A stretch of DNA of 64,000 nt, taken from the NCBI GenBank assembly GCA_030374805.1, contig JARGSG010000017.1:558001-622000 (forward strand), given 5' to 3'. Source of the DNA: Gracilaria gracilis (taxonomy: Eukaryota; Rhodophyta; Florideophyceae; Gracilariales; Gracilariaceae). The position numbers were made by a program, and so were the translations under genes. The notes beneath the pieces are model-generated. The model was not told where the DNA came from and ran no database searches. It saw nothing but the letters and a program-made list of their open reading frames with translations. Below, in pieces: positions 39,744-51,700 of the stretch (position 1 is the stretch's first letter; every line of letters starts with the position of its first letter).

Positions 39744-42700
39744 CTACTGGAGGCTCGATGCATGACCGCACACAAAGAGAGTAAATCAAACTGGATATCA
39801 CAACCACCCGTTTCCACACAATGGTTGCCATTTCGGTCACAAAGATGATATACACAGATCTCCATTAGGGCCGACAATTTGGAGACGATATCACAGGACA
39901 ATGGATGAGTATCAAGTTTTGCATTCCGAAAAATTTTATCCCAGACATGTTGACCTCGGCTTGATCCTGATATCATGTCCTCCAAGGGCGGCGAAATTGG
40001 CTGTCTAATGATTTCCGGCATTTCCTTGCTCGGAGGAAGTTCAACGGGCTGCATGCGAAACCGCAAACGATGCTTCTGAAGTGTAACCCCATGCTTTCGA
40101 GGGATTACACGAAGCAAGTCTATAATTTCAAACGGTACTTTGATGAACTTTGCACGTTCTTGTAATTGCAGTGGTGTCCGACATGAAATATAAGCCTGTA
40201 TGTTGGCAATATCCCGACTCTCGCGCTCACTCGAAGGGAAAGCTTCTAAAATGTTTTCGATGACCATGATGAACAAAGTGGTGCGCTGAAGAACTTCTTG
40301 TGGTTCGTTCGTAATGATCTGAAAACGCGATGGCTTTTCAGCTCTGACAAGAGAATTGACGAGCTTGTGACACGATTTGCACAAGCAGAACTTCTTTGCA
40401 GAAAGCCGAGGGTGTATAATTGCTTACGAACCCGGTATCAGAACCGCACAAAGCAGGCACAGAAGATTATGACGTTGCGATGAGTCCCTCTTGAGGTATC
40501 CCTCCTGACGCACCAAACTCAGCTCCGTTTCGAACTCATTGGCCGTATCACATAAAGACCTGCTCGGTTCTTGCAGGGGCACAGAGGTTAACCCTGGCAC
40601 ATCAAAAATGCGAGGCCTCCGTCGAAGCGCACCGTCTTTCCGTTACACTTTTCATTCCTCCTGCCCGGAAAGGATGATGGCTTCTTCAGTGACCTGCCAT
40701 TGTCCTCGACAGATGTTCGTTCAGAGCCCCTCTTTCCACTTTCCAACGTTCTTGACTTCAAAAGACCTTTTGGTGGCTTCCGCAAATAGACTTTGCCCGT
40801 AGAATGATTCGCTGTCTTATCTGCTAAAGATGTTTCTAGAACCTGCCGCTTTCTGGAAGGTTTAAGAGGTGAACTCCGTTTCGAGGCAGAGGGACGCTTC
40901 GGAGCATTTGACGGCCTCGAAACTTTACCCTTTGGCTTCCGGATGGGAAGTTTTAGTGGGGTGTCATCGTATTCTTCGCCATCTCCTCTCCAGCCATAGA
41001 GCCAGGAGCTTCAGTAATTCTGGACCGGTAGCGCGATCTTCCTGGTTCCTTCTAGAGCAATGGAGAGCAGCCTCCTGCATATGCTTTTTTTGCTGGATGC
41101 TGCTCTCCATTGCTTCTAGCCTTGTTTCGCCTATATTTTATGCATCGGTTGAATGATCATCACTATTGTGTGTGGTAGGAGGAGGTTGGGTGTCGCCTGA
41201 CACGATAAAATAAGCATTTGCGGAAGCATTCACCCAAAAGCGAATAGGTAGATCGTGCCTTATCTTGTTTAGGGACTTAATTCAGCCCTCTATTGTGTTC
41301 TGCCATATTCTTGAGGCTTTTCAGTTGTCAGAGCGTCCGGTATATCTGCATCTTCATCACATGGTGACAGCAAAATGCCACGCAATTCGTTACTCGAAAC
41401 CCCCGTCTCTGGTATCATTGCTGCTGAGGATAGTGAACCGGGTTCTTGGGATCGAATCAATGGCACTGGCGAGGTTCCAGCGAGACCATGAAGACTCTGA
41501 GAAGCTGGAGACTCCGATTTCTTCGAATTGTTGGTTTCAGTCGTTGGCTGGTTGCGTTTTCTGCCGCTTCTCTCCGACCTCACTGCGAAGGAATGATTTC
41601 AGGGCACTTCTCAGTCGCAGGTAACGTCCCCGTTACAGTTTTTCGGCGACCTTGACTTGAACCGTTCGCGTCATTTTGTTGACGACATCCTGCGGAACTT
41701 TGTGTGACGGGCGTCGCTTCTTATCGCAATTTCTTTGCACGAACTGAGGCGCTTCCTGCGACGTCTTGATCCGCCTGTCGGTATGCGCCACTCTTTCCGG
41801 CCCGTTTTGTGCTTCTTTGTAAAGCTTGTTTCAATCTAGCACCATCACTCGGCTCAGTCACTGACATCTGTCGAAGAGTTCGTGAGCGTGGTAGAATCGT
41901 AGCAGCAGCATTAGCGACAGAGCAATTCGTTTAACACATATATTTGGAAGGTAGAGTTTGTCGCAGGTGCCGACTCCCACCTTTGTTTGCATTATCATGT
42001 GGTGGCAAATCAAGCAATGCTATCGATGCAAACCAATGCGTGGAGTCCGCCGTATTCTGCATCATTCCATTGCAGGGTTTACCAGTGGTAATTGCATGTC
42101 TCTCTCCGGTCAAAACAGACCTTTGCACTCCAAGAAGATATGTGACAGGATTCATCGCTCTGATTTGTGTTGCTGATGCTCTAAAGTGCGTGCGTTATTT
42201 GATAGAACTGTTTCACATCCCAAATGTCCCAGCTCAAGCTGTCCACCGGGTACTGCGCCACTTGCGGTGTAAGCCGGTGTTCTTCTCCCACCGAAAGCGC
42301 TTGTTGATGAAGACCTGTTTCTTTCGATGATGGGTCAACCGAAATCAAACCTGGTTCCAAAGGGTCTGACACGGAGCTGCAGCAATTCAAGTAGTATGAA
42401 GAGTAGCGGGGATGATGGATTATGGGAATTGGCACCGCCCAAAGTCAAGAGGTCTAAACCAAGAGCTAAACCCCGGCCCACGGGCGCGTGCACAACAGTT
42501 CGCCCTTACAGCTGCGCGTCTGACAGCCCCTGTGCGCGATCGCACAGGACGAAGAACGGCTCCCTGCCCGTCAAGCACTTCGTATTGATGCACAAGACGT
42601 TGCAAGATTAAGGGTTGGATGATGACTGTTGCTTTTTCTACAGAACACAATAAACGCAATGTCGCTTTACATAAAGCAATTGAAGTCGACATGAGGGAAA

Positions 42701-42769
42701 CCCCTGTACTACCTACGGACGCAAAGGGAAGCAGTTGATGTTTAGTACACATCAGCACGCCCAATACCT
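39744..42769. other. Decayed region, fragments of unrecognised minus-strand genes
   Basis: The longest stretch is 39716-40384 (minus): it opens with CLCKSCHKLVNSLVRAEK, a CxxC-type zinc-binding look, and continues with PFEIIDLLRVIPRKHG, without an ATG start. A second Cys-patterned piece near 42000 (minus) reads CLICHHM...CDKLYLPNIC, reminiscent of a PHD finger. Lys/Ser-rich stretches lie between (40588-40785; 41290-41583). Frames break often. This may be one rotten chromatin-type gene or several; I cannot name it. Confidence 0.35.
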
Positions 42770-43721
42770 ACTGCAGTTTTTTTGTCAACGTTTCAATAAG
42801 GCCAAGCATTTTTTTCTTTCCATTCGTGCCAACTCGCGCTCTTGTCTCCCGATAATAATTCTCTGCTCTTCAAGCTCCATTCTACTATTCATTTCCTTCT
42901 GTAGAGCCTCGAAGCGCTTCAACTCTTTCGCATTTCTGTCTTGTTTAATCTGCAAATGTTCACGTTCGATATCCATTCTCTGCTTTCTTGCGCTCTTTTC
43001 CGTGCTCTAAAAAGCAGAGAAGTAAAATCATTTTGCGAATGCGAAGGCTTTGTATATTGTCGTTGTTTTTTCCGATTATACTTCGACGAACGTTCATCCT
43101 CGCTTAAACTTTCCGATATACCTCTTGTAATACCCTGTTCGCGAATTCGCTCACCAGCTGCAATCAGCCTTTTCTCTTTATTAAGTTGCGCTTCTTTCTA
43201 CAGCCGTTTGGCTTCTGATTTCTCGTCCATTTCGAGTATCAATTCGCCTAGAAGAGCATGTTTTTCTCCATATTCTTCTACAATTTCCGGTTGCGGACTC
43301 GTTTTTCTTCACTTCTGCTCTTCGGAGACTTTGCCTCGTTCAAATCGATCATTAGAGGTCTTCACGGACGGTTTGTGCATGTCTTGAAAACTGATGGAGG
43401 TACAAGCTTCATGAAAGCGGACAACGCTTCATCAAGCAAAGTTTTCGTTTCTCTCCCCGCAGGTACATTTGCGTCTGCAACGCGAACGGCTCGAAGTAGA
43501 AAGAGATCAAATGTATTCGTGAAACGGAAACCGCGAGGTTTGGGAGATGTGTTTGTTTTTGAAGACTTTTGTTGCGGATTGGAAGAAGCTAATGGGGCGG
43601 AAATAGCTGTGTCTGTTCGTTCGCTTCTTTCTACCGATTGACGAGACTTCCTTGAGTGATTGAAGGCTTTCGTAAACAAGAAAAGCTCGTGGCGGTCGAA
43701 GAGAAAGCTACTCTGTGTCAC
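42770..43721 (-). pseudogene. Myb/SANT-like coiled-coil protein remnant, transposon associated
   Basis: Reads leftward from 43721. A trihelix-like block (FLLRAVRVADANVPAGRET, LDEALSAFMKLVPP, CTNRPSVKTSNDRFE) is followed in shifted frames by YGEKHALLGELILEMDEK and a Lys/Glu/Arg-rich coiled coil (MDIEREHLQIKQDRNAKEL, EEQRIIIGRQEREL). Such Myb/SANT-like proteins commonly accompany Harbinger-type transposases or come from them. Several frame breaks. The DNA-binding role is inferred only from layout. Confidence 0.5.
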
Positions 43722-44074
43722 TCAAGTTTTACCATAACTACTTCGTTGGTATCGCGATTAATTTTAGATTTCATACGCATTTCTCGTATACTTTGTACCC
43801 ACGAAGGACAAGTAGGCATCGCGTCACTTTTGGCTACCACATTTCTACGGGAATTGCTCTGGCGTAAGGTCTTTACTTTTAAAACTCTCTCACTTTATCT
43901 AAAAACCTACTGCTTTTCCGCCTTCCAAACCATGTGCAATCGCTTCCGCGTGCTTCATTCCTTCAGCTCAACTCTTCTCAGGCACTGTCGATGCTTTCTC
44001 TTCGACTAACACCTTAAACACCCTTCTGGCCTTCAGCATCACCGTCATCTATATCACCGGGTCATACTTGGAAT
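43722..44074. other. Spacer, nothing recognised
   Basis: 353 bp between two transposon-derived remnants. No motif seen. Confidence 0.35.
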
Positions 44075-46220
44075 TCACGGCACGCCGCATTCTGCGCTTA
44101 CTGCGTCAGCTAATACCTCAGCGGATACCTGCATGTTTGCCAGAGACTGCTTTCTGTCCCTCAGCGTCTTGAAACCAAGCGCTTGGCCACGCGTTCGCTT
44201 AGCACCGCGCAACGATGCTTTGCAAATCTGTAGACGCAACCGAATGCCAGCCTTCTTTGCACTCTCCGTGGCTCTTATGGCCTGCTGAGCTCTCTTCTTC
44301 GCCTGAAGCTTGGGCTTTTCTGCCTCCATCGCTTTGTGTTGTGACTCTTTCTCCTGCACCTTCAACTGTTTCTTCAGCTCCTTCTCGCGTTTGTTGTCCT
44401 CTTTTTCAGGGCGTTCAGCAAGCATTTGTGCTACATTTTTGTGCTCTGCCGGAGCCCGCAGTAGAGCGCTCTGAGTTTCATCTTATTCGTACCGCTTCCA
44501 GCTAATTACTTCGCTGTCTGCAGTGGAGTAATGGCATTCATCATTATGCTAGTGGCTTTTTCTGCGTTTCGAAACAGTTTAAAGAGCTTATGAAATATCA
44601 TGAAATTACTAGCTTCGGGTTTCATGGGTTTTCTTGCCTTCTTTGCCACTTCTGCATCCGTCTTCCGCCGCTGAACGCGAACATTTCTATCCGCTATTGT
44701 CCTAGTGGCACAGCCTGTGAAACACACTTCTTCATTTTCTTTTCGTTTAAACCGTTCCGCAAAACCGGTATCAAACGAGAATAGGCCTGTAATCTCGAAA
44801 GAACAATTGATTACTAAACAAGTTATCATCTGATGTGCGTACAGAGCACACGCCAGATTAAATCGGGGAGTCCTCGTCTCGGGAACAGCGGAGCGCGCAA
44901 ACTGATGGCGAATGTATCGTATGGACTCTTGGAATGCTATATTAATACGACGATCACACGGTTGAAGCACATGAGAAGTGTTAGCCGGTTTTATAACAGG
45001 AAGACAATTGTTTCCTTCACACTCCATGACCCATCTGATTCCCTTACGTGAAGAATGACCATCCATGGTCAACAGATAGGCCACGGAAGGTGGCAAGTGT
45101 GTCCAAACGAATGCGCTGACGTGCTTCATGAAAGCTGAACAGAACCCTCCATCAATCCGTTCTCAGTGCACTTTACCACTGCGTCCTTCTGCATCCATTT
45201 TGGTCTTTGAAATTCATTGCAGTCAACCGAACTTTTCTTGTAAACGCCTGGAAGAGGATCAAGCAAATGCTGCATCCTATTTTCTCCCGCCACAATATAG
45301 AATGGAGGTGCCTTCAAGCAGGACGCCATGCAGACAATAACTGCTGTTATATGTTTGTTAAACCCGTCTAACTTTTGAGGAACTCGGCATCCTCCGGGTT
45401 TTGATGTGGCGGGACCAGGGGCTTTTGTTGCTTTGCTCCAAGTAGCGTCGACTGAAGTTTCGTCCATATTCTAGATGCGGGAAGGGTCTTGGAGAAAACC
45501 AGGATGATTTGTGTCTATTTTCTGCCCAACGTCGAAGAAGTTCTTTATGTGCTCATAGTTTTCCACCTTCAGTTTTGCGTTATCTTTGGGATAGTGCGTC
45601 TTGAACGTGAGATCAAGATGCCTTGCACGAAAAGGGGGCAACGTATCTTCTGATGGTAATCTGTTCTTCCAACCATTACGTCTGCCTGCGGCAACACGTG
45701 CGATCACGAACTTAAAGCTGTCATTATCCACTGCGAAACTCAACTCTGCAGCCTCTTTAAGTCTGTCTACAATCAGGCGCTCTTCTTCGTGCGTGAGTAC
45801 TGTGCATGATCCCATTCGAGAAGAATTGGTGTTTTCCACCTGTCTCTGTAGCTCATCGTTGGAGTTAGTTTCGACAGGGCGCTTGAGATGGTAAACGGTC
45901 GATTTGCTTAATTGCGTTGGGATCGCAATGCTACGCACTTTTTGTTTTGCACATTTATCTTTGAGCATTGAAACTGCCAGTTGTTTCATTCTCCGCTTAT
46001 CATCCGCTCGCTCACGGTTCTGTTTGACACGATTGGCATCCTTACGCATTGAAATAGCCACCAGATATTCGTTGGAGGCTGGTTGAGTCTCGAGATTACG
46101 GTGAACATGGCACAGTGCGAAAGAGAAAGGGAGCAAAAACAAAGACGATGTCGTGTTCAATAACGTTTTTATTGGTTTCGCGCATCCCGTAGTTTGAAAC
46201 TCGCGCGTTTTTAGTATCAC
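44075..46220 (-). mobile_element. Pogo-like (DDE_1) transposase remnant 2, nearly full length
   Basis: Reads leftward from 46220. The N-terminal DNA-binding part has basic helices and an HTH (QLSKSTVYHLKRP) and ends in NFFDVGQKIDTNHPGF. One in-frame stop (TAG) then precedes NMDETSVDATWS (first Asp) at about 45467. Next come FNKHITAVIVCMAS, LLTMDGHSSRKG (second Asp) and NTSHVLQPCDRRIN, in which the third Asp is kept. A Lys/Ala-rich coiled tail occupies 44425-44075. Few breaks compared with its neighbours, so it is the youngest-looking of the three pogo-like copies. No terminal repeats were identified. Confidence 0.8.
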
Positions 46221-47883
46221 CGTCTTTGCCTCAGTCAGAGGAATCTGATCGTGTGATCAGATTTGTAATTGAGCGCTAGAGCCGAAAGTTATGGGCTCTT
46301 CTGTGAAAGTTTCCAAAGTTGGCCTTTTTCCAGACTTGCCCTTTTCTGAACGGTACCATTGGTACACAGGCAAGAATTCAAAACGTGGCTGGCAAGCCCA
46401 CTGGTTTGTGCATTGTGCCAGGCAACTTGCAAACGAAGTCGAATTGGAAAGAATCTCAAACCTTGAAAACTGCAAAAGCCCCAAACATGAGGCCACAGGT
46501 GAATCTACTCACCTTTGGCTATGTAAAATCGCTCACATAGAACCTCCACTTCTATGTGAAAGCATACAATCAAACCCCGCGCAAAAAGCCAAATGTCAGG
46601 TCTCAGTTTTGCGTACGGCAGAACTCAGCGATCCTACACCCAATTTCATATCAAGAGACATTCAGAACTCTCAGCCTCTACATGGAAGAGCGGTCGTAAC
46701 GCGAAAGCTGAGAACGAACTCCTACTCTGTTCTTAAAACGACTTACTAAAACAACACAATGAACGCATATAAATCAAACACTATGGCGTCATAAAACGCC
46801 AAAAAACCCATAAATCTTTGCCACTTCAACTTCTGAACAACCCATAACTTACGCATCCTATACAAGGCCTCTCCCCGTCTACATAGCCCCGACGTCATCT
46901 TCAACCACGACCTTATCCAAACCCTGCAATTTTATCATGCCTTCGATGGCCCTATCGCAAGAATTCCGAGCTGCGGATGCACCGCGCCATTCACGATGGG
47001 TGTTTCTGAGGTGCTGAAAAAGACTACCGCAACGCGGAGTGAGTTCAACAATGCCACAAATATCAACTGCGCCTGTGAAGCACTAAGAGCCATTAGTTCT
47101 CTGCTTCAGTGCCCCCAACACGATCTCTGCCGTTAGGTGGAGACCATATTCTGTGCTAAGTTTCACAGTTCCCGAATCTTCTACTTGACTTTCGTTGACA
47201 AAAGAACTCGAGCTTGTCAGAAACTCGTTCACCAGCGCCACCATCATGAGCTCCTCTCATCCGCATTTCCTTTTAACAAACCAGATTCTTCCACAACCGA
47301 CACACATGGGTATCCCTTATCGAATTTTTAGTTTCCTGTGCGACAAAAACCGCTGCGAATGTTTGCATACACCAAGGATTCGGTCAAAGTGGTGCTCACA
47401 GCGTCGGCGACATCTAAGACAACTTAGACTGTGGTACAACAGCAGCAGCTGTATCCAACTGGGTAGTTCGTGTGGACGCGGGGCTAAGGAGCGCTCAAGG
47501 GCTAGACCTAGAAGGCAGGATAGAAGACACCGATTGGTATGTGGCAGCACCGACCACTGAAGATACGAGATACCTGGCTGGCTAACCGTATCCGCTAGAT
47601 AGGTCCGGAGTACGGGGCACGGCGAGATAGAAAAGCCTGAAAGGTTCTAGCCGAACCACTAGGTAGACTGTACAAACCGAGCGGTCTTAGAGTTAGCCAG
47701 AAGGTGCTTGACTTTACAACCCAGTAGGAAGGGAGCGCCACAATCACCTTAAAGGTTAGTTGGGCTCAACCTCCAGCGTGTACCACGTTGAGGGGCGACC
47801 CTAATAGCGCACCTCACTAGAATATCTACCTATTTTAGTAATTATATTAGCTATCCTATATGGTTATCTCTACAGTTAGATTT
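46221..47883. other. Unassigned transposon-rich spacer
   Basis: Contains one copy of a hairpin repeat (46521-46558), also found inverted at 56622-56659. Plus-strand stretches between 46291 and 47560 are open but match no family I know. Around 47580-47830 the sequence looks like untranslated element DNA. Confidence 0.35.
46534..46558 (+). repeat. Conserved hairpin repeat, copy 1
   Basis: CACATAGAA-CCTCCAC-TTCTATGTG: 9-bp stem, 7-nt loop. A 27-base block overlapping it (46522-46548) is identical to the reverse complement of 56632-56658. Confidence 0.8.
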
Positions 47884-49075
47884 CTAATTAGCAACCCACG
47901 TGGCACACTTCTCTACGGTACTCAACCACCAATTGGGAGCCACTAACTGTACCACAAGGACTGACCTGGTTCGGGATAAGTGGTTGACTTCCCGCTTCAT
48001 GGATGATTTGTAGGAGCGAAAACCGCTCATATTGAGTGGTTGTAAGATATGACTCGTGTGTGATGGAGAAGAGACGAAGATAATTCGATTGTTTTTGATT
48101 TGTTGGATAGTTCGATAACCCAAGTGACCAGCGTATCCATCGAGTAGCACCAACACGTACTCTCCATTTTCTCGTAGATTTTCTGTTCCCTTCACAAACT
48201 GTTAAGTCCAATAGAGAAATATGGATTGGTCTACGCCTGGAATTTCCCTCTGATACAGGTGACATGGGGTAAGAAATCGTAGAGTGTTTGAAGCTTTCCG
48301 TTGAGAGACCAGTAATGCTCAAGCTTTCCCCATATTATCGAGACAGGTTTCCACGCTTTTCCATCAGCGGAAATAACGGCCATAACCGTGACGCGTTCAT
48401 TAGCCCCTTTTACTTTCATACTCCTCTAAATTAACACAGAGTTCTTACTTCCGATCCCCTTTTGCAGGCTGTGACCGAGAATTTTTCTTTACGGAGATTC
48501 CGGACTCGTCGAAATTGAAGATTCTACTTGGATCAACTATAAAATATCTATCGATGAGGCTTTCAAACCAGGCGTAATGCCTCGCAATTTTCTCTGCCAT
48601 AATCTCCACCCGTTTGTTCTCGACAATGCGCAGCGGCAAGAACTGGAGTTCGTGCCTGAGAATGAAGCGATCTGACCATCCCAACAACGGGCGGTTATTA
48701 TTGAACCCAATGTTCAGCTGCTGATCGACGTCCAAAGAGGAAACGAAGGTTTGTACCAAGTCTGTACCACCAACTTTCGTCAGCGGTGTGTTGCTGCCAC
48801 AAAATTTTTTCATAGAACGAACGAAACTGACTTTCTTTTTTTCTCAGCTCTGTAGGGCCTTACTCACTGCCGTAGGGGAGAAATAGTTCCGTAGAATGAC
48901 AAGTTTGTGGCTGTGGATAGGTCATAAGCCAGTCTTTGTAAGCCTTTCGAATGCGCCACTCAGAAACGTTGAACTTCGCCTGCATATCGAAAAAGCTGGT
49001 GTTCTGCGCAAATTCCCCGTACACTGCGCGGCGCAGCTGCTGTTGCGACTCTGACACGGCCAGAGCTTCAGACAT
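47884..49075 (-). mobile_element. Pogo-like (DDE_1) transposase remnant 3
   Basis: Reads leftward from 49075: an HTH start (FDMQAKFNVSEWRIRKAYKD), a CENP-B-like middle (GWSDRFILRHELQFLPLR), then IFNFDESGISVKK (first Asp), a VTVMAVISADGKAWKPV block, LVLLDGYAGHLGY (second Asp) and SHTSHILQPLNMSGF. Asn stands where the third Asp is expected. Several frame breaks. Related to remnant 1 in the wording of the catalytic blocks, but clearly a different copy. Confidence 0.8.
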
Positions 49076-50209
49076 ATTAGTTTGGTGCTATGGTTTCGCT
49101 TTGATTTATTCGTGGACGGTAGTGGTGGTTTTCAGTATAATGAAAACGTTTCTCAGACTGTCTCTTTTTGTAGGGAACTGTGGACGCCCTACAGACTTGT
49201 TATTGGATTTGAAATTTTTTTCAAATTTCGTGAAGGTGGCTCGTGCGTTTGGAGAGAAGGGAATTTAATTATGACGTTAGTTTGTGTTGTTTATGAATTT
49301 GATGTTCGTTAAGACGTACCGAAAGTGTTTGTACTGCGCTTCATGCTGCTACGATATTGTCAAAATCTAATCTCTTGGTGAGAGTGATGCAAGTGTCGAC
49401 GAGATGAGCAACTGGCTAGGGTAGGTTTTGGATGTTTGCACTGTGTAATTGCGCGCAATGGTTGAGAGAGTTGAAAAAGGCCACGGTGGGTTTTAGAATC
49501 ATAGAAGGTTTGTATATGGTAGAGAATGGTCGTATCGGATATGATGAGAGATATTTGTGAAAGGAGAGACGCTCTTCTACACTGGATGGCGTGCGTTTGC
49601 GTTATGGGATTTTGTTGTCATGGGCGCGACGAACGAAAGCGACTGTGCTGCCCAAGTGTGGGGAGGCTCTAATGTTCCTCCTTAAAATGCTTTCAAGGAG
49701 GTGATGGACGGGGGCAGTTGTTGTGGTTATGAAGCACGGTGTAGGGAAGAAAGCTCTTTCCTGTTACTGGCTATGAAAAGAGGAATTAATATTTTTCGAA
49801 GGGTTTGATAGTGTGCTGTTAGCCGTTCTTTCCAGAACCTCCCTTTTGGCAGGGAGGCTCCCCAGGGCCCTCGTGCCGATTAAAAGCGGACCCAGTTGCA
49901 GACCTTTAATTTCGGAGGAGCTCATTGGCGCGACCTCCCACCGTGACCCTGCTTCCTCAGCCATGTGACTACTCTGCTGCCACCTCTCTACCGCCCCTTC
50001 TTTCTCTCTCCCGAGCTTTGCGCGCCCTTTCATAAAAAACCGAAACCCGCGGCAAAAGCACGCGATTTGTCAGGGCCCTTCGCCAGTGAAGACGTGCCAA
50101 TCACTGGCTTCTCGTGGGTGCCACGTTTCGTAGCCGTCCCATACCAGCTCGCCCACCAGCGTCCCCGTGCCTATTGAATAAACCTTACCAGTGAGAGCAC
50201 GCACATCCC
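49076..50209. other. Spacer, nothing recognised
   Basis: 1.1 kb, GT-rich on the plus strand in its first half. Only chance open frames on both strands. Confidence 0.35.
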
Positions 50210-50870
50210 CCACCTCTGGCCAGCCTTCACCGCCACTAGCTAGCTTCCCCCGCCTATCGCCAGCCTCCGCCACCACTCAGCACCTCCTCTGCCGCTCCCC
50301 AACATACGTCGCTCCCCAGCCTCCGCCGCCGCTCTCAAACTTCCGCCGCCGCTGTCAGCCTCCGCCGCCGCTCAGCAGCCCTCACAGCCAATCTGCAGCC
50401 TCCGCTGGCGCTTACCAGCCCCCGCACTTTAGGCAAACTTCCGCCGCCGCTTAGGAACCTCAAACATCGATCTGCAGCCTCCGCTGGCGCTCTTTAGCTC
50501 CTTCTACCGGAGGCGAACCACCGCTGCCAGTCGATAGCCTCCACTCACCATCCTCCTCCGTTTCTCGCTAGCCTTCTTCGCTACTCAGCACATCCGCAGA
50601 GCCTCTCTAGCCGCCTCTTCCACTATTCAGCATCCGCATTTACTCTTCCGGCTTCTCAGTTGCTTGTTAGCATCTACGTCTGCTCTTGAGCCCCCGTCGC
50701 TGCTCGCTGGCCCCCGCCGCCACTTGCGAGCTTTTGCGGTTTCTCGCCAGCCCCGGCCACCGCTCGTGATCCCCCTCCGCCACTCACCAGGCTCTTCCGT
50801 CGCTCGCCAGTTCCCGCATTTGCTCGCCAGCATTCGCTTTCTCTTAGCCGAAGGTAACCCCCATTTGAGG
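50210..50870. repeat. Degenerate C-rich minisatellite
   Basis: Imperfect tandem units around CAGCCTCCGCCGCCGCT recur with variable spacing. Two variants are CAGCCTCCGCTGGCGCTT and AACTTCCGCCGCCGCTT. Open frames across it are compositional artefacts. Confidence 0.75.
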
Positions 50871-51700
50871 TTTATCAAGTCTGCAATCCGTCAGCCCTCA
50901 CCATGCCCGCCATTTACCGCCACTCAAAACCTACGCGCGGTTCTGGTCTCTTTCCTCTTCTATCGAACGCCGCGCACACCGCTTTTCTCTGTTATCATAC
51001 TCCCACCGTCTATTTTTCCGAACACCGCACGCCCATGATCGCTGCCACGCTCCTTTTACTGCCTCGCACATGCCACCCTCTTCGTCTTAATTGGTCCGTT
51101 CACTGCAACGCACACCGCTTGCCTCTGGTCTTGGCTGCCTGCCAACCACCACTGCTTACATTGGACTAATCTCGCCACTGCAGTCCGCCATCCGCCATCG
51201 TGCGCGCATCGCAGGCTTCTCGTCGCTACCACTCCCCGTCTTCCAGGAGGCAGAAGGCATACATCTCGTTACTACTGCCTGCCAAAGAAGCCTTGTGCAT
51301 GCCGTTCTCCGTGGTCCCAAGGCAGTATACCAGCTGGTCGTACAAGAGGCTCTTCGAAACCCTCACCACAATCCAATGGTACGTTATATTTCCAGCAAGA
51401 TTCTTTACAGCAAAAAACCGTCTATTAACTTAATAACGACGTTAATCTTCGTGGTTCCCGTACTGGTTATCGGGATGATCCACAACAGCCGGAGCAGTAT
51501 TGATTGCTTGGGTGAGATTGACGATCTGGGTAGATGAAGGAGACGCTGAAGCTAGTGGAGAAGTTCTGCAAGCTGTTTGCGGTATTGGCGTGGCCGAGTT
51601 CTGAAAAGCTCCGCCCACCCGCTGGCACTTCGAGCCGCCCCTTGCCAGGAAAGAACGCTTTCTTATGCGTGCTCTCGATCCTAAACCAACGTTTGTATTA
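50871..51700. other. Pyrimidine-rich spacer
   Basis: Continues the C/T-rich bias of the minisatellite without a clear unit. No gene recognised. Confidence 0.35.

Noticed and set aside
50191-51537. Pro/Ser/Ala-rich open frames taken for a wall protein
   Set aside because: They follow the C-rich minisatellite, show no signal peptide, and switch frames without codon bias.
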